From DATAZK01 sp965199805 (GTDB lineage: Bacteria; Actinomycetota; Actinomycetes; Frankiales; Frankiaceae): a stretch of 64,000 bases of DNA. The translations under genes were made by a program, and so were the position numbers. A model generated the notes under the pieces. It saw only the letters and a list, made by a program, of their open reading frames with translations. It did not search any database and was not told the DNA's origin. The stretch lies in contig CBDATO010000001.1 of NCBI GenBank assembly GCA_965199805.1, positions 1,054,001 through 1,118,000 on the forward strand, in the 5' to 3' direction. Positions 28,995 to 37,000 of the stretch are shown piece by piece. Position 1 is the stretch's first letter. Each line of letters opens with the position of its first letter.

Positions 28995-29786
28995 ATGCCT
29001 GACGCCGACGTCTTCCCTGCTGCTCCCCTTCACACCGGCCGCTTCGACGGCAAGGTCGCCCTGGTGACCGGTGCCGCCTCCGGCGTGGGCCGGGCGGTGG
29101 CGCTGCGGCTGTCGGCGGAGGGGGCGTCGGTGCTAGCCGTCGACGTGCACACCGAACGGCTGGCGCAGACCCTGGAGCTCTCGCAGGGCTGCGCCGGCGA
29201 GCTGCGTACGCACGTCACCGACCTGCGCCGTCCTGAAGAGTGTGCGGCGGCGGTGCAGGCGGCGGTGGACGCGTACGGGCGCCTGGACGTGGTCGGCAAC
29301 ATCGCCGGGATCCTGCGGGTCGGCCACGTGACCGAGGTGCAGGAGGCGACGTACCGGGAGTCGTTTGCGGTCAACGCCGACGCGTACTTCTTCGTCGCCC
29401 AGGCCGCGATCCCGCACCTGCTCCAGAGCCGCGGCAACCTGATCAACATCGCGTCCAACGCGGGGATCATCGGCGGCGCGCTGCACGTCGTCTACAGCAT
29501 GACCAAGGGCGCAGTCGTGCTGCTGACGAAGTCGCTGGCCATGGAGTTCATGAAGCAGGGCATCCGGGTCAACGCCATCGCCCCGGGCGCGGTCGACACC
29601 AACATCATGGAGGGCGTCGCCTACCCGGACGACGCCGATTGGGACCTCGTCATGCGTTACGCGTCGACGCGGCCGAGCTCGCAGCCCGACCACATCGCGA
29701 CCCTGTTCAGCTTCCTCGCGAGTGCCGAGGCCGCCCACGTGCACGGCGCGATCTGGCCGGCCGACGACGGCCTCACCGCCGGCTGA
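28995..29786 (+). CDS. SDR-family NAD(P)-dependent oxidoreductase
   Basis: This is a 263-residue Rossmann-fold dehydrogenase of the classical short-chain type. The cofactor motif VTGAASGVGRAVA lies at about residues 24-36, NIAGI near 105, and the catalytic Ser in NIASNAGI. The Tyr-x-x-x-Lys pair is VYSMTKGA. Ser, Tyr and Lys are all present. The Asp after the second beta strand (AVDVH) favours NAD over NADP. Substrate unknown. It sits between the epsilon and alpha carboxylase genes on the same strand, where other actinobacteria, from memory, often have a maf-like gene. Confidence 0.88.
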   Translation: MPDADVFPAAPLHTGRFDGKVALVTGAASGVGRAVALRLSAEGASVLAVDVHTERLAQTLELSQGCAGELRTHVTDLRRPEECAAAVQAAVDAYGRLDVVGNIAGILRVGHVTEVQEATYRESFAVNADAYFFVAQAAIPHLLQSRGNLINIASNAGIIGGALHVVYSMTKGAVVLLTKSLAMEFMKQGIRVNAIAPGAVDTNIMEGVAYPDDADWDLVMRYASTRPSSQPDHIATLFSFLASAEAAHVHGAIWPADDGLTAG

Positions 29787-29882
29787 TCGCCGGCTGTGCG
29801 GACCCGGCGATCCGCGACCTTCGTTACAGCTGCCGACCCCACCTGCCGCGTAACGGCGATGGGCTGCCTAGGATCGGGAGTC

Positions 29883-31643
29883 GTGCACAAAGTCCTCATC
29901 GCCAACCGCGGAGAGATCGCGGTCCGGGTCGCCCGGGCCTGCCGCGACCACGGTCTCGCCAGCGTCGCCGTCTATGCCGACCCCGACCGTGACGCGCTGC
30001 ATGTGCGCGAAGCCGATGAGGCGTTCGCGCTCGGCGGCAACACCGCGCCGGAGTCGTACCTGCGCATCGACAAGCTGATCGAGGTCGCCCAGCAGTCGGG
30101 CGCCGACGCGGTGCATCCCGGATACGGCTTCCTGTCCGAGAACGCCGAGTTCGCCCAGGCCGTCATCGACGCCGGGCTGACCTGGATCGGGCCGCCGCCC
30201 GACGCGATCCGCAAGCTCGGCGACAAGACCCAGGCCCGCCACATCGCCCTCGCCGTGGGCGCCCCGCTCACCCCGGGCACCCCCGACCCGGTCGCCGGGT
30301 CCGACGAGGTGCTGGCCTTCGCCGACGAGTACGGCCTGCCGATCGCCATCAAGGCGGCCTTCGGCGGCGGCGGACGCGGCCTGAAGGTGGCCCGCGAGCG
30401 CGCCGAGATCGTCGAGCTGTACGACAGCGCCGTCCGTGAGGCCGTCGCCGCCTTCGGCCGCGGCGAGTGCTTCGTCGAGCGCTACCTCGACAAGCCGCGC
30501 CACGTCGAGACCCAGGTGCTCGCCGACTCCGCCGGCAACGTCGTCGTCGTCGGCACCCGTGACTGCTCGCTGCAGCGCCGCTACCAGAAGCTCGTCGAGG
30601 AAGCTCCCGCCCCGTTCCTGTCCGAGGCGCAGATCAAGAGCCTGTACGACGCCAGCAAGGCCATCTGCAAGGCGGCCGGCTACATCGGCGCCGGCACCTG
30701 CGAGTTCCTCGTCGCGCAGGACGGTCTGATCTCCTTCCTCGAGGTCAACACCCGGCTGCAGGTCGAGCACCCGGTCACCGAAGAGGTGGCCGGCGTCGAC
30801 CTGGTGCGCTGGCAGTTCCGCATCGCCGACGGCGAGCTGCTCGACTTCGAGGACCCGGCCCCGCGCGGCCACGCCATCGAGTTCCGGATCAACGGCGAGG
30901 ACCCGGGGCGCGGCTTCCTGCCCGCCCCCGGCACCGTCACGAAGTTCTCCGCGCCGCTCGGCCCGGGCGTGCGCACCGACACGGGCATCGAGTCCGGCTC
31001 GGTCATCGGCGGCCAGTTCGACTCGCTGCTCGCGAAGCTGATCGTCACCGGCTCCACCCGCCAGGAGGCCATCGAGCGCTCCCGGCGTGCGCTGGACGAG
31101 CTGGTGGTCGAGGGCATGGCCACGGCGCAGCCGTTCCACCAGGCCGTCGTCCGTGACGAGGCGTACGCACCGTCCGACCCCACGGCCGCGTTCACCGTGC
31201 ACAACCGGTGGATCGAGACCGAGTTCGACAACCAGATCCCGCCCTTCACCGGCGGCACCCCCGCCGAGGACGCTCCTGACGACCGCGAGAAGGTCGTCGT
31301 CGAGGTCGGCGGCAAGCGGCTCGAGGTCGTCCTGCCCGCGGGTCTCGGGGCCGGCGTCGCCGCACCGGCGGGCAAGGCCAAGAAGCCGGGGCGCAAGCGC
31401 ACCGACCACGGCCCGGCGGCGGCCACCGGCGACTCGCTGACCAGCCCGATGCAGGGCACGATCGTCAAGGTCAGCGTCGCCGACGGCGACACCGTGGCCG
31501 AGGGCGAGACCATCGTGGTGCTCGAGGCCATGAAGATGGAGCAGCCGCTCACCGCGCACAAGACCGGCACCGTGACGGGCCTGTCCGCCACGGTCGGGGC
31601 GACCGTGACCAGCGGAGCTGTGATCTGTGAGATCAAGGATTGA
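29883..31643 (+). CDS. Acyl-CoA carboxylase alpha subunit: biotin carboxylase plus biotin carrier
   Basis: This 586-residue protein carboxylates its own biotin with ATP and bicarbonate. I choose GTG 29883, preceded by GGGAG, because the conserved N-terminus VHKVLIANRGEIAVRV starts there; the frame is open further upstream. The biotin carboxylase part has HPGYGFLSEN, the Gly-rich ATP loop AAFGGGGRGLKV and EVNTRLQVEHPVTE. A Lys-rich linker (about 480-510) leads to the biotinyl domain, where the modified Lys lies in VVLEAMKMEQPL near the C-terminus. It is of the AccA3/PccA type. BirA, encoded divergently upstream, is its expected biotinylating enzyme. Confidence 0.95.
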   Translation: MHKVLIANRGEIAVRVARACRDHGLASVAVYADPDRDALHVREADEAFALGGNTAPESYLRIDKLIEVAQQSGADAVHPGYGFLSENAEFAQAVIDAGLTWIGPPPDAIRKLGDKTQARHIALAVGAPLTPGTPDPVAGSDEVLAFADEYGLPIAIKAAFGGGGRGLKVARERAEIVELYDSAVREAVAAFGRGECFVERYLDKPRHVETQVLADSAGNVVVVGTRDCSLQRRYQKLVEEAPAPFLSEAQIKSLYDASKAICKAAGYIGAGTCEFLVAQDGLISFLEVNTRLQVEHPVTEEVAGVDLVRWQFRIADGELLDFEDPAPRGHAIEFRINGEDPGRGFLPAPGTVTKFSAPLGPGVRTDTGIESGSVIGGQFDSLLAKLIVTGSTRQEAIERSRRALDELVVEGMATAQPFHQAVVRDEAYAPSDPTAAFTVHNRWIETEFDNQIPPFTGGTPAEDAPDDREKVVVEVGGKRLEVVLPAGLGAGVAAPAGKAKKPGRKRTDHGPAAATGDSLTSPMQGTIVKVSVADGDTVAEGETIVVLEAMKMEQPLTAHKTGTVTGLSATVGATVTSGAVICEIKD

Positions 31644-32134
31644 GCAGATCGCGACCGACCGAGCGCAGCGAGGGAGGCGCGGGTCTGCGACCAGAGGGTG
31701 AGACGGCGGTAGCCCAGGACGCGGGGGTCGTTCGACCCCCGCTGATCGGTCGGATCCACTACCTGATCGGGGGCACCCTGCGGCCCGAGAGCCGCGAATG
31801 GGTGCGCCGTGACCTGACCGGACCGGGCTGGCGCCATCGTCAGGCGCTTCGCCCGGTCTGGTGCATGCTCCCGTTCGCCGCCGGCTTCGCGATCGCGCCC
31901 GGCCCGTCCGACGTGCGGGTGTCGATCCCGCTCGGGCTGCTGCTCATCGCGCTGGTGATGGGTTACGCGACCAGCGAGGCCTTCCGCAACAAGCGGCTCG
32001 ACCGCCACGGGCTGGAGCGCCCGAAGGTGATCGAGGAGGACGAGTGGGAAGACGTGCCCGACGCGTCCGTACCCACTCAGGTGGGCCCGGCGCCGAAGGT
32101 CATCGAGCACGATCCGCTGGACGACGACGAGTAG
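31640..32134 (+). CDS. DUF5313-family membrane protein
   Basis: This is a 164-residue protein. The core (RIHYLIGGTLRPESREWVRR, DLTGPGWRHRQALRP) and two closely spaced membrane helices (about 80-117) resemble the DUF5313 family of actinobacteria. The C-terminus is acidic (EEDEWEDV and DPLDDDE). The TTG at 31640 overlaps the carboxylase stop and gives an unusually polar first 30 residues, so translation may start later. No in-frame ATG or GTG is seen before the conserved part. Function unknown. Confidence 0.7.
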   Translation: MSRSRPTERSEGGAGLRPEGETAVAQDAGVVRPPLIGRIHYLIGGTLRPESREWVRRDLTGPGWRHRQALRPVWCMLPFAAGFAIAPGPSDVRVSIPLGLLLIALVMGYATSEAFRNKRLDRHGLERPKVIEEDEWEDVPDASVPTQVGPAPKVIEHDPLDDDE

Positions 32135-32146
32135 CTCGCCGGCCTG

Positions 32147-33550
32147 CTACACGTCGGTCGCGGCCGGCTCCTCGGGCACCATCAGCTGGCGCGCGGCCTC
32201 GGTGAGCGAGCCCGACAGCGACGGGTAGATCGCGAAGGTGTGGGCCAGCTGGTCGACGGTCAGCGAGTGCTGCACGGCCATCGACACCGGCAGGATCAGC
32301 TCGCTGGCCCGCGGCGCGACGACGACCCCGCCGAGCACCGTGCCGACCCCGCGCCGGCAGAAGAACTTCACGAACCCGTCCTGCAGGCCGCTCATCTTGG
32401 CCCGCGCATTCGTCGACAGCTGCAGCTTGACGACGTCGGCGGCCACCTTGCCGCGCTCCACCTGCTCCTGCGTGACGCCGACGGTGGCGATCTCCGGGTC
32501 GGTGAAGACGTTGGCGGCCACGGTCATGAGCCGCAGGGGCGCCACGGCCTCGCCGAGCGCGTGCCACATGGCGATCCGGCCCTGCATGGCCGCCACCGAC
32601 GCGAGCGGCAGCACCCCGGTGCAGTCGCCCGCCGCGTAGACGCCGGGCAGGGAGGTGCGGGAGACCTTGTCGACGTCGATGTGGCCGGACAGCCGCAGCC
32701 GTACGCCGGCCCGCTCGAGCCCGACGTCGGCGGTGTCGGGCACCGAGCCGACGGCGATCAGCGCGTGCGAGCCGGTGACCATGCGGCCGTCGGTGAGCAG
32801 CACCTCGACCCCGTCACCCGCGCGCTTGATCGACGCGGCGCGTGAGCGGTTCAGCACCTCGACGCCGCGGCGGCGGAAGACGTCCTCCAGCACAGCGGCG
32901 GCGTCGGCGTCCTCACCGGGCAGCACCCGGTCGCGGGAGGAGACCAGCGTGACGCGGGAGCCGAGCGCCCGGTAGGCCGACGCGAACTCCGCGCCGGTCA
33001 CCCCGGACCCGACGACGACGAGGTGCTCGGGCAGCTCGCTGAGGTCGTACAGCTGACGCCAGTCCAGCACCCGCTCGCCGTCGGGCTCGCTGCCCGGGAT
33101 GACCCGCGGGTTGGCGCCGAGCGCGAGCAGGATGACGTCGGCCTCGAGCTCCTCGGCGTCGACAAAACGCACGCCGTGCACGGAGCGCTGCAGCCAGATG
33201 CGGCCGGGGGCGAGGAGCCGGCCGTGGCCGGCGATGACGTCGACGCCCTCCCGCACGAGGCGGGCCCGGATGTCGTCGGACTGCGCCTCGGCGAGGTTGC
33301 GGATACGCCGGTTGAGCTGCACGGCGTCGACGGGATCGGACGTGTAGGACAGGCCGAGCGAGGCCGCGCCGCTGACCGAGGTGCGCACCTCGGCCGTCGA
33401 CACGAGGGCCTTCGACGGCACGCAGTCGGTGAGCACGCACGCGCCACCCAGGCCGTCACGCTCGACCAGCGTCACCTGCGCCCCGAGCTCGACGGCGACG
33501 AGCGCCGCCTCGTATCCCGCGGGCCCTCCACCGAGAATTGCGATGCGCAC
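32147..33550 (-). CDS. lpdA: NAD(P)H-quinone dehydrogenase, LpdA type
   Basis: This 467-residue flavoprotein of the disulfide oxidoreductase family resembles M. tuberculosis LpdA (Rv3303c), which reduces quinones rather than lipoamide. FAD binding is seen in ILGGGPAGYEAALVA, NAD(P) binding in VVVGSGVTGAEFASA, and a second FAD contact in GVYAAGDCTGVLPLAS. A Cys-x4-Cys pair (GGACVLTDCVPSK) is complete. The C-terminal His-Glu dyad of true lipoamide dehydrogenases is lost: the region reads AIYPSLSGSLTEA with Tyr in place of the His of HAHP. This supports a quinone reductase or a protective role against oxidative stress. Confidence 0.88.
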   Translation of the reverse strand: MRIAILGGGPAGYEAALVAVELGAQVTLVERDGLGGACVLTDCVPSKALVSTAEVRTSVSGAASLGLSYTSDPVDAVQLNRRIRNLAEAQSDDIRARLVREGVDVIAGHGRLLAPGRIWLQRSVHGVRFVDAEELEADVILLALGANPRVIPGSEPDGERVLDWRQLYDLSELPEHLVVVGSGVTGAEFASAYRALGSRVTLVSSRDRVLPGEDADAAAVLEDVFRRRGVEVLNRSRAASIKRAGDGVEVLLTDGRMVTGSHALIAVGSVPDTADVGLERAGVRLRLSGHIDVDKVSRTSLPGVYAAGDCTGVLPLASVAAMQGRIAMWHALGEAVAPLRLMTVAANVFTDPEIATVGVTQEQVERGKVAADVVKLQLSTNARAKMSGLQDGFVKFFCRRGVGTVLGGVVVAPRASELILPVSMAVQHSLTVDQLAHTFAIYPSLSGSLTEAARQLMVPEEPAATDV

Positions 33551-33651
33551 ACATCCAGTCTCTCAGCAGTGCAGCCGTGACGTCTGTTGCGAACGCCTCA
33601 CCGGCGATCCGGCGCAACGCACGTGTCGCATCCCACCGCTAATCTGCGCTG

Positions 33652-34119
33652 GTGGCCCTCTACGCGGCGTACGGGAGCAATCTCGACCCCGACCAGATGC
33701 GCGCGCGGTGCCCGCACTCCCCGGTGCAGAGCGTCGGGTGGTTGCGCGGTTGGCGGCTCACCTTCGGTGGTGAGGAGGTCGGCTGGGACGGCCCGCTCCC
33801 CACGATCGTGCAGGACCCGACCGCCAACACCTACGTGATGCTGTACGACATCTCGCCGCTGGACGAGAAGGTGCTCGACCAGTGGGAGGGCGCCGGAGAG
33901 AGCCGCTCCGAGCTGTACGACAAGCTGCGGATCCGGGTCTCGACCCTCGACGGCGACGTGTTGGCCTACACCTACGTGCTGCTCGCGTACGAGGGCGGCG
34001 TGCCGTCCTGCCACTCGCTCGGCCTCATGATCGAGGCGGCGGAGAAGGCCGGCGCCCCGGACGACTACGTGGCCGAGCTGCGCGTGCGGCCCTGCCGCGG
34101 CGCCGACCCGCAGGACTGA
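33652..34119 (+). CDS. Gamma-glutamylcyclotransferase-like (AIG2/GGCT fold) protein
   Basis: This 155-residue protein starts at GTG 33652. The N-terminal YAAYGSNLDPDQMRARCP is the family's substrate loop (YGSNL). The strand LTFGGEEVGWDG and the DQWEGAGESRSELYDK segment follow, with the acidic residue expected to act as catalytic base in the middle of the latter. GGCT-fold enzymes release 5-oxoproline from gamma-glutamyl amines. An actual substrate cannot be named. It is divergent from lpdA and convergent with the amidohydrolase, whose stop begins at the next base. Confidence 0.85.
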   Translation: MALYAAYGSNLDPDQMRARCPHSPVQSVGWLRGWRLTFGGEEVGWDGPLPTIVQDPTANTYVMLYDISPLDEKVLDQWEGAGESRSELYDKLRIRVSTLDGDVLAYTYVLLAYEGGVPSCHSLGLMIEAAEKAGAPDDYVAELRVRPCRGADPQD

Positions 34120-35304
34120 TCAGCCCCGGGCGAGCCGGGCGATGCCCTGCAGGGCGCTCTCGGCGAGTAGCCGGGCCCCGATGGCGATGCTGCGCTCGTC
34201 GACGTCGAAGCCGGGCTGGTGCAGGTCGTACGGGGGGATCCCCTCGGGACGCACGCCGAGCCGGGCCATGGCGCCGGGAGCGCGCTCGAGCATCCAGCCG
34301 AAGTCCTCGCCGCCGAGCGACTGAGCGGTGACGGTGGCCGCACCCGACCCGAAGGCCGTGCCGACCGCCGACTCCAGCACCGCGACGGCGGACGGGTCGT
34401 TGACCACCGGCGGCACCCCGCGGGTGTGGGTGATCGCGATCTCGGCGCCGTAGGGCGCGACGAGCTGGCGGGCCAGCCGGTCGAGGATGTCGGGGACAAT
34501 CGCCCAGGTGTCGCGGTCGAGGATGCGCACCGTGCCGCGGGCGACCGCGTCCATCGGGATCGCGTTCGCGACGGCACCCGCGGAGGCCATCCCCCACACC
34601 AGCGTGACCGCCGCGCGCGGGTCGATGACCCGGTTGAGCGCGGCCGGCAGGTCGGTGAGCAGCCGGCCCATCGCGTACACGAGGTCGACGGTGTTGTGCG
34701 GGCGCGAGGTGTGCCCGCCGGGGCCGTGCAGCCGGATCTCGATCATGTCGGACGCGGCCGTGATGGGCCCGGCGCGCAGCCCGATGCGGCCGACCTCGAG
34801 CGACGGATCGCAGTGCAGGGCGAAGGCGAGGTCGACGCCGTCCAGCAGCCCGGCGTCGATCACCTCGTGGGCGCCACCGGGCATCACCTCCTCGGCGGGC
34901 TGGAAGACCAGGCGGATACGGCCGGGCAGCCCGTCGGTACGGGCGAGCTCGCCGAGCGCGAGCGCAGCGCCGAGCAGGGCGGAGGTGTGCACGTCGTGAC
35001 CGCAGGCGTGGCAGACGCCGGGGGTCTGCGACGCGTACGGCACGTCCTTGGGGTCGTCGAGCGGGAGGGCGTCGAGGTCGGCGCGCAGCAGCACGGTCGG
35101 GCCGGAGCCGGCCCCGATGTCGCACCACAGGCCCGTCCGGTCCAGCAGCTGCGGGGTGAGCCCGGCCTGCTCCAGGCGCTCGGCGACCACGCGCGTGGTG
35201 CGGTGCTCGGCATGCCCGAGCTCGGGATGGGCGTGCAGGTCACGGCGGAAGGCGATGAGCTCCGGCTCGTGGGACCGGATCAGGCTGCCGGCACGGTCGG
35301 TCAT
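34120..35304 (-). CDS. M20D-family amidohydrolase
   Basis: This 394-residue metal-dependent hydrolase is related to hippurate hydrolases and to the mycobacterial AmiA/AmiB proteins. I place the start at ATG 35304, which overlaps the stop of the upstream ligase gene (ATGA); the open frame extends further but into that gene. Motifs: FRRDLHAHPELGHAEHRT, the metal site MHACGHDVHT in the form CHACGHDVHTSALLGAA, FQPAEEVMPGG and the closing SLGGEDFGWML. It would cleave an N-acyl amino acid or similar amide. Translational coupling to a carboxylate-amine ligase is notable: one makes and one breaks amide bonds. Confidence 0.92.
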   Translation of the reverse strand: MTDRAGSLIRSHEPELIAFRRDLHAHPELGHAEHRTTRVVAERLEQAGLTPQLLDRTGLWCDIGAGSGPTVLLRADLDALPLDDPKDVPYASQTPGVCHACGHDVHTSALLGAALALGELARTDGLPGRIRLVFQPAEEVMPGGAHEVIDAGLLDGVDLAFALHCDPSLEVGRIGLRAGPITAASDMIEIRLHGPGGHTSRPHNTVDLVYAMGRLLTDLPAALNRVIDPRAAVTLVWGMASAGAVANAIPMDAVARGTVRILDRDTWAIVPDILDRLARQLVAPYGAEIAITHTRGVPPVVNDPSAVAVLESAVGTAFGSGAATVTAQSLGGEDFGWMLERAPGAMARLGVRPEGIPPYDLHQPGFDVDERSIAIGARLLAESALQGIARLARG

Positions 35305-36446
35305 GACGCCACCTGCGGCCGTCCGCTGCGCATCTCGGCGAGCAGCAGGTCCACCGCGGCACACACGTCGCCGTCCGCGGCCTGCGTCGCCCGCCGCTGC
35401 CGGTCGTAGCTGGCGCCGCCGTCGAGGATGGAGTGGATGTCGTCGAGCTCCTCGGCGCAGCCGAGCCGGTGCGCGAGCGGGCTGAGGTCGTCGACCAGCT
35501 CCTCGATCGCCTCACGCAGCGGGCGGGTGCTGCCGTACTCGTCGACGATCAGCTCGGCGGCGAGGCCGTAGCGGGCGGCGCGCCACTTGTTCTCGCGCAC
35601 CACCCACGACTTGGGTGCGGGCAGCTGGTAGCCGCGGTCGACCTGGGTGTTGAGCTGGTCGACCAGGCACTGCGCGAGCGCGGCGACGGCTCCCACCTCC
35701 TGCAGGGTCGGCAGGCCGTCGCAGATGCGCAGCTCGACCGTGCCGAAGTTGGGGTGCGGGCGGATGTCCCACCACACCTCGCGGATGGTCTCGATGGTGC
35801 CGGAGGTGACGAGCGTGCCCATCAGGCCCTCGAACTCCTCCCAGCCGCTGAGCTGGTACGGCAGCCCGGCCGTCGGCAAGCCCTCGAAGACCTTCGAGCG
35901 GGCCGAGGCGAGGCCGGTGTCGGTGCCGATCCAGTACGGCGACGAGGCCGACAGCGCGAGGAAGTGCGGCACGTACGCGGTCAGCGCGTTCACGATCGGG
36001 ATCGCCTTGTCGGGGCTGCGGACGCCGACGTGGACGTGGACGCCGAAGATGAGCAGCCGGCGGGCGAGCCACTGCATCTCCTCGATGAGCTTGGCGTAGC
36101 GCGCGTCGGGGCTGACGGTCTGCGTGGTCCAGTCGGTCAGCGGGTGGGTGCCGCTGCACATCACCCCGAGGCCGCGCCGCTCGGCCGCGCCGACGACCTC
36201 GGCCAGCGTCGCGGCGAGGTCGGCCTTCGCCTCGGCGACGCTCGAGCAGACGCCGGTGATGATCTCGACGGTCGACTCGAAGAGCTCGTGCTTGGCCTTC
36301 GGGTGCTCCCCGTCGAACGGAGCGGCGAGCTCGGCCAGCAGGTCACTGGCCGCGGAGGCGAGCTGCCGCGTCTCGGGATCGACGAGCTCCAACTCCCATT
36401 CAATGCCGAGGCTCGAGCGAGGCGACGACGTGAACGGGATCTGCAC
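35301..36446 (-). CDS. Carboxylate-amine ligase, YbdK/GCS2 type
   Basis: This 381-residue member of the glutamate-cysteine ligase 2 family couples a carboxylate to an amine with ATP. GIEWELELVDPETR at the N-terminus carries the first acidic metal ligands. ELFESTVEIITGVC, FGVHVHVGV, and VELRICDGLPT are all present, as is the basic ENKWRAARYG. Many actinobacterial YbdK proteins act as weak glutamate-cysteine ligases, but the physiological substrate is mostly unknown. It is coupled to the M20 amidohydrolase by a 4-base overlap. Confidence 0.9.
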   Translation of the reverse strand: MQIPFTSSPRSSLGIEWELELVDPETRQLASAASDLLAELAAPFDGEHPKAKHELFESTVEIITGVCSSVAEAKADLAATLAEVVGAAERRGLGVMCSGTHPLTDWTTQTVSPDARYAKLIEEMQWLARRLLIFGVHVHVGVRSPDKAIPIVNALTAYVPHFLALSASSPYWIGTDTGLASARSKVFEGLPTAGLPYQLSGWEEFEGLMGTLVTSGTIETIREVWWDIRPHPNFGTVELRICDGLPTLQEVGAVAALAQCLVDQLNTQVDRGYQLPAPKSWVVRENKWRAARYGLAAELIVDEYGSTRPLREAIEELVDDLSPLAHRLGCAEELDDIHSILDGGASYDRQRRATQAADGDVCAAVDLLLAEMRSGRPQVAS

Positions 36447-36490
36447 CAGCCCAGTATCCGCACCGGATCGGGCATCGCGCGCGGTGCGGG

Positions 36491-36886
36491 CTACTCGCCC
36501 ACCGCGCCGATCGACCGGGCGAGCCGGACGGCCTCGCGGTAGGACCGCTCCGGCAGCAGCATCGAGGACGGGCCGAGGCTGCTCGTCACCGGCAGCACGA
36601 CGAGCGAGCCCTCCATGAAGGGCATCGAGGCGCGCAGGCCGGCCCGGTCGAGGGCGACGTCGTACCAGCTCTCCCCCTCGTACGCGGACGGCTTGCGCCG
36701 CCGGAGCACCAGCAGGCGGCGGTTGGTCAGCATGATCCAGCGCTTGGACCCGAAACGCAGGCCGAGGAAGCGCTCGGCCAGGGAAGCGAAGCGGCCGATG
36801 CCCCCGGGGTCGCGAAGTTGCCCCCGCAACACCACCTCGACGAACTCGCCGCGCTCCAGCGGGAGCTCGGGAGGGGTGTCTGCCAT
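36491..36886 (-). CDS. Conserved hypothetical protein, possibly PH-like
   Basis: This 131-residue protein starts at ATG 36886; the frame is open to 36934 but the earlier codons look non-coding. The middle part, FGSKRWIMLTNRRLLVLRRR, resembles the central strands of bacterial PH domains (membrane-facing strand pair), without membrane helices. The flanking strands VEVVLRGQL and LVVLPVTSSLG fit a beta-barrel. It lies 44 bp upstream of the ligase gene on the same strand. Function unknown. Confidence 0.65.
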   Translation of the reverse strand: MADTPPELPLERGEFVEVVLRGQLRDPGGIGRFASLAERFLGLRFGSKRWIMLTNRRLLVLRRRKPSAYEGESWYDVALDRAGLRASMPFMEGSLVVLPVTSSLGPSSMLLPERSYREAVRLARSIGAVGE

Positions 36887-36947
36887 GCCCTCAGCCTGCC
36901 TGGCGCCGCGGAGGGGCGCCAGCCGGTTCGACATACCGACTGCTATT

Positions 36948-36973
36948 AATTATCGTGTGGCAAGCAATTATCG
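36948..36973. promoter_or_regulatory. AT-rich direct repeat upstream of the MFS gene, possible operator
   Basis: AATTATCG occurs at 36948-36955 and 36966-36973, 18 bp apart, in a short AT-rich island inside very GC-rich DNA. It lies between the divergent hypothetical gene and the exporter, ending 28 bp before the exporter's ATG. It could bind a regulator of the exporter or form part of its promoter. No regulator gene is adjacent. Confidence 0.4.
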
Positions 36974-37000
36974 GGCGGGTCGGGTGGCGCAGGAGGATTC

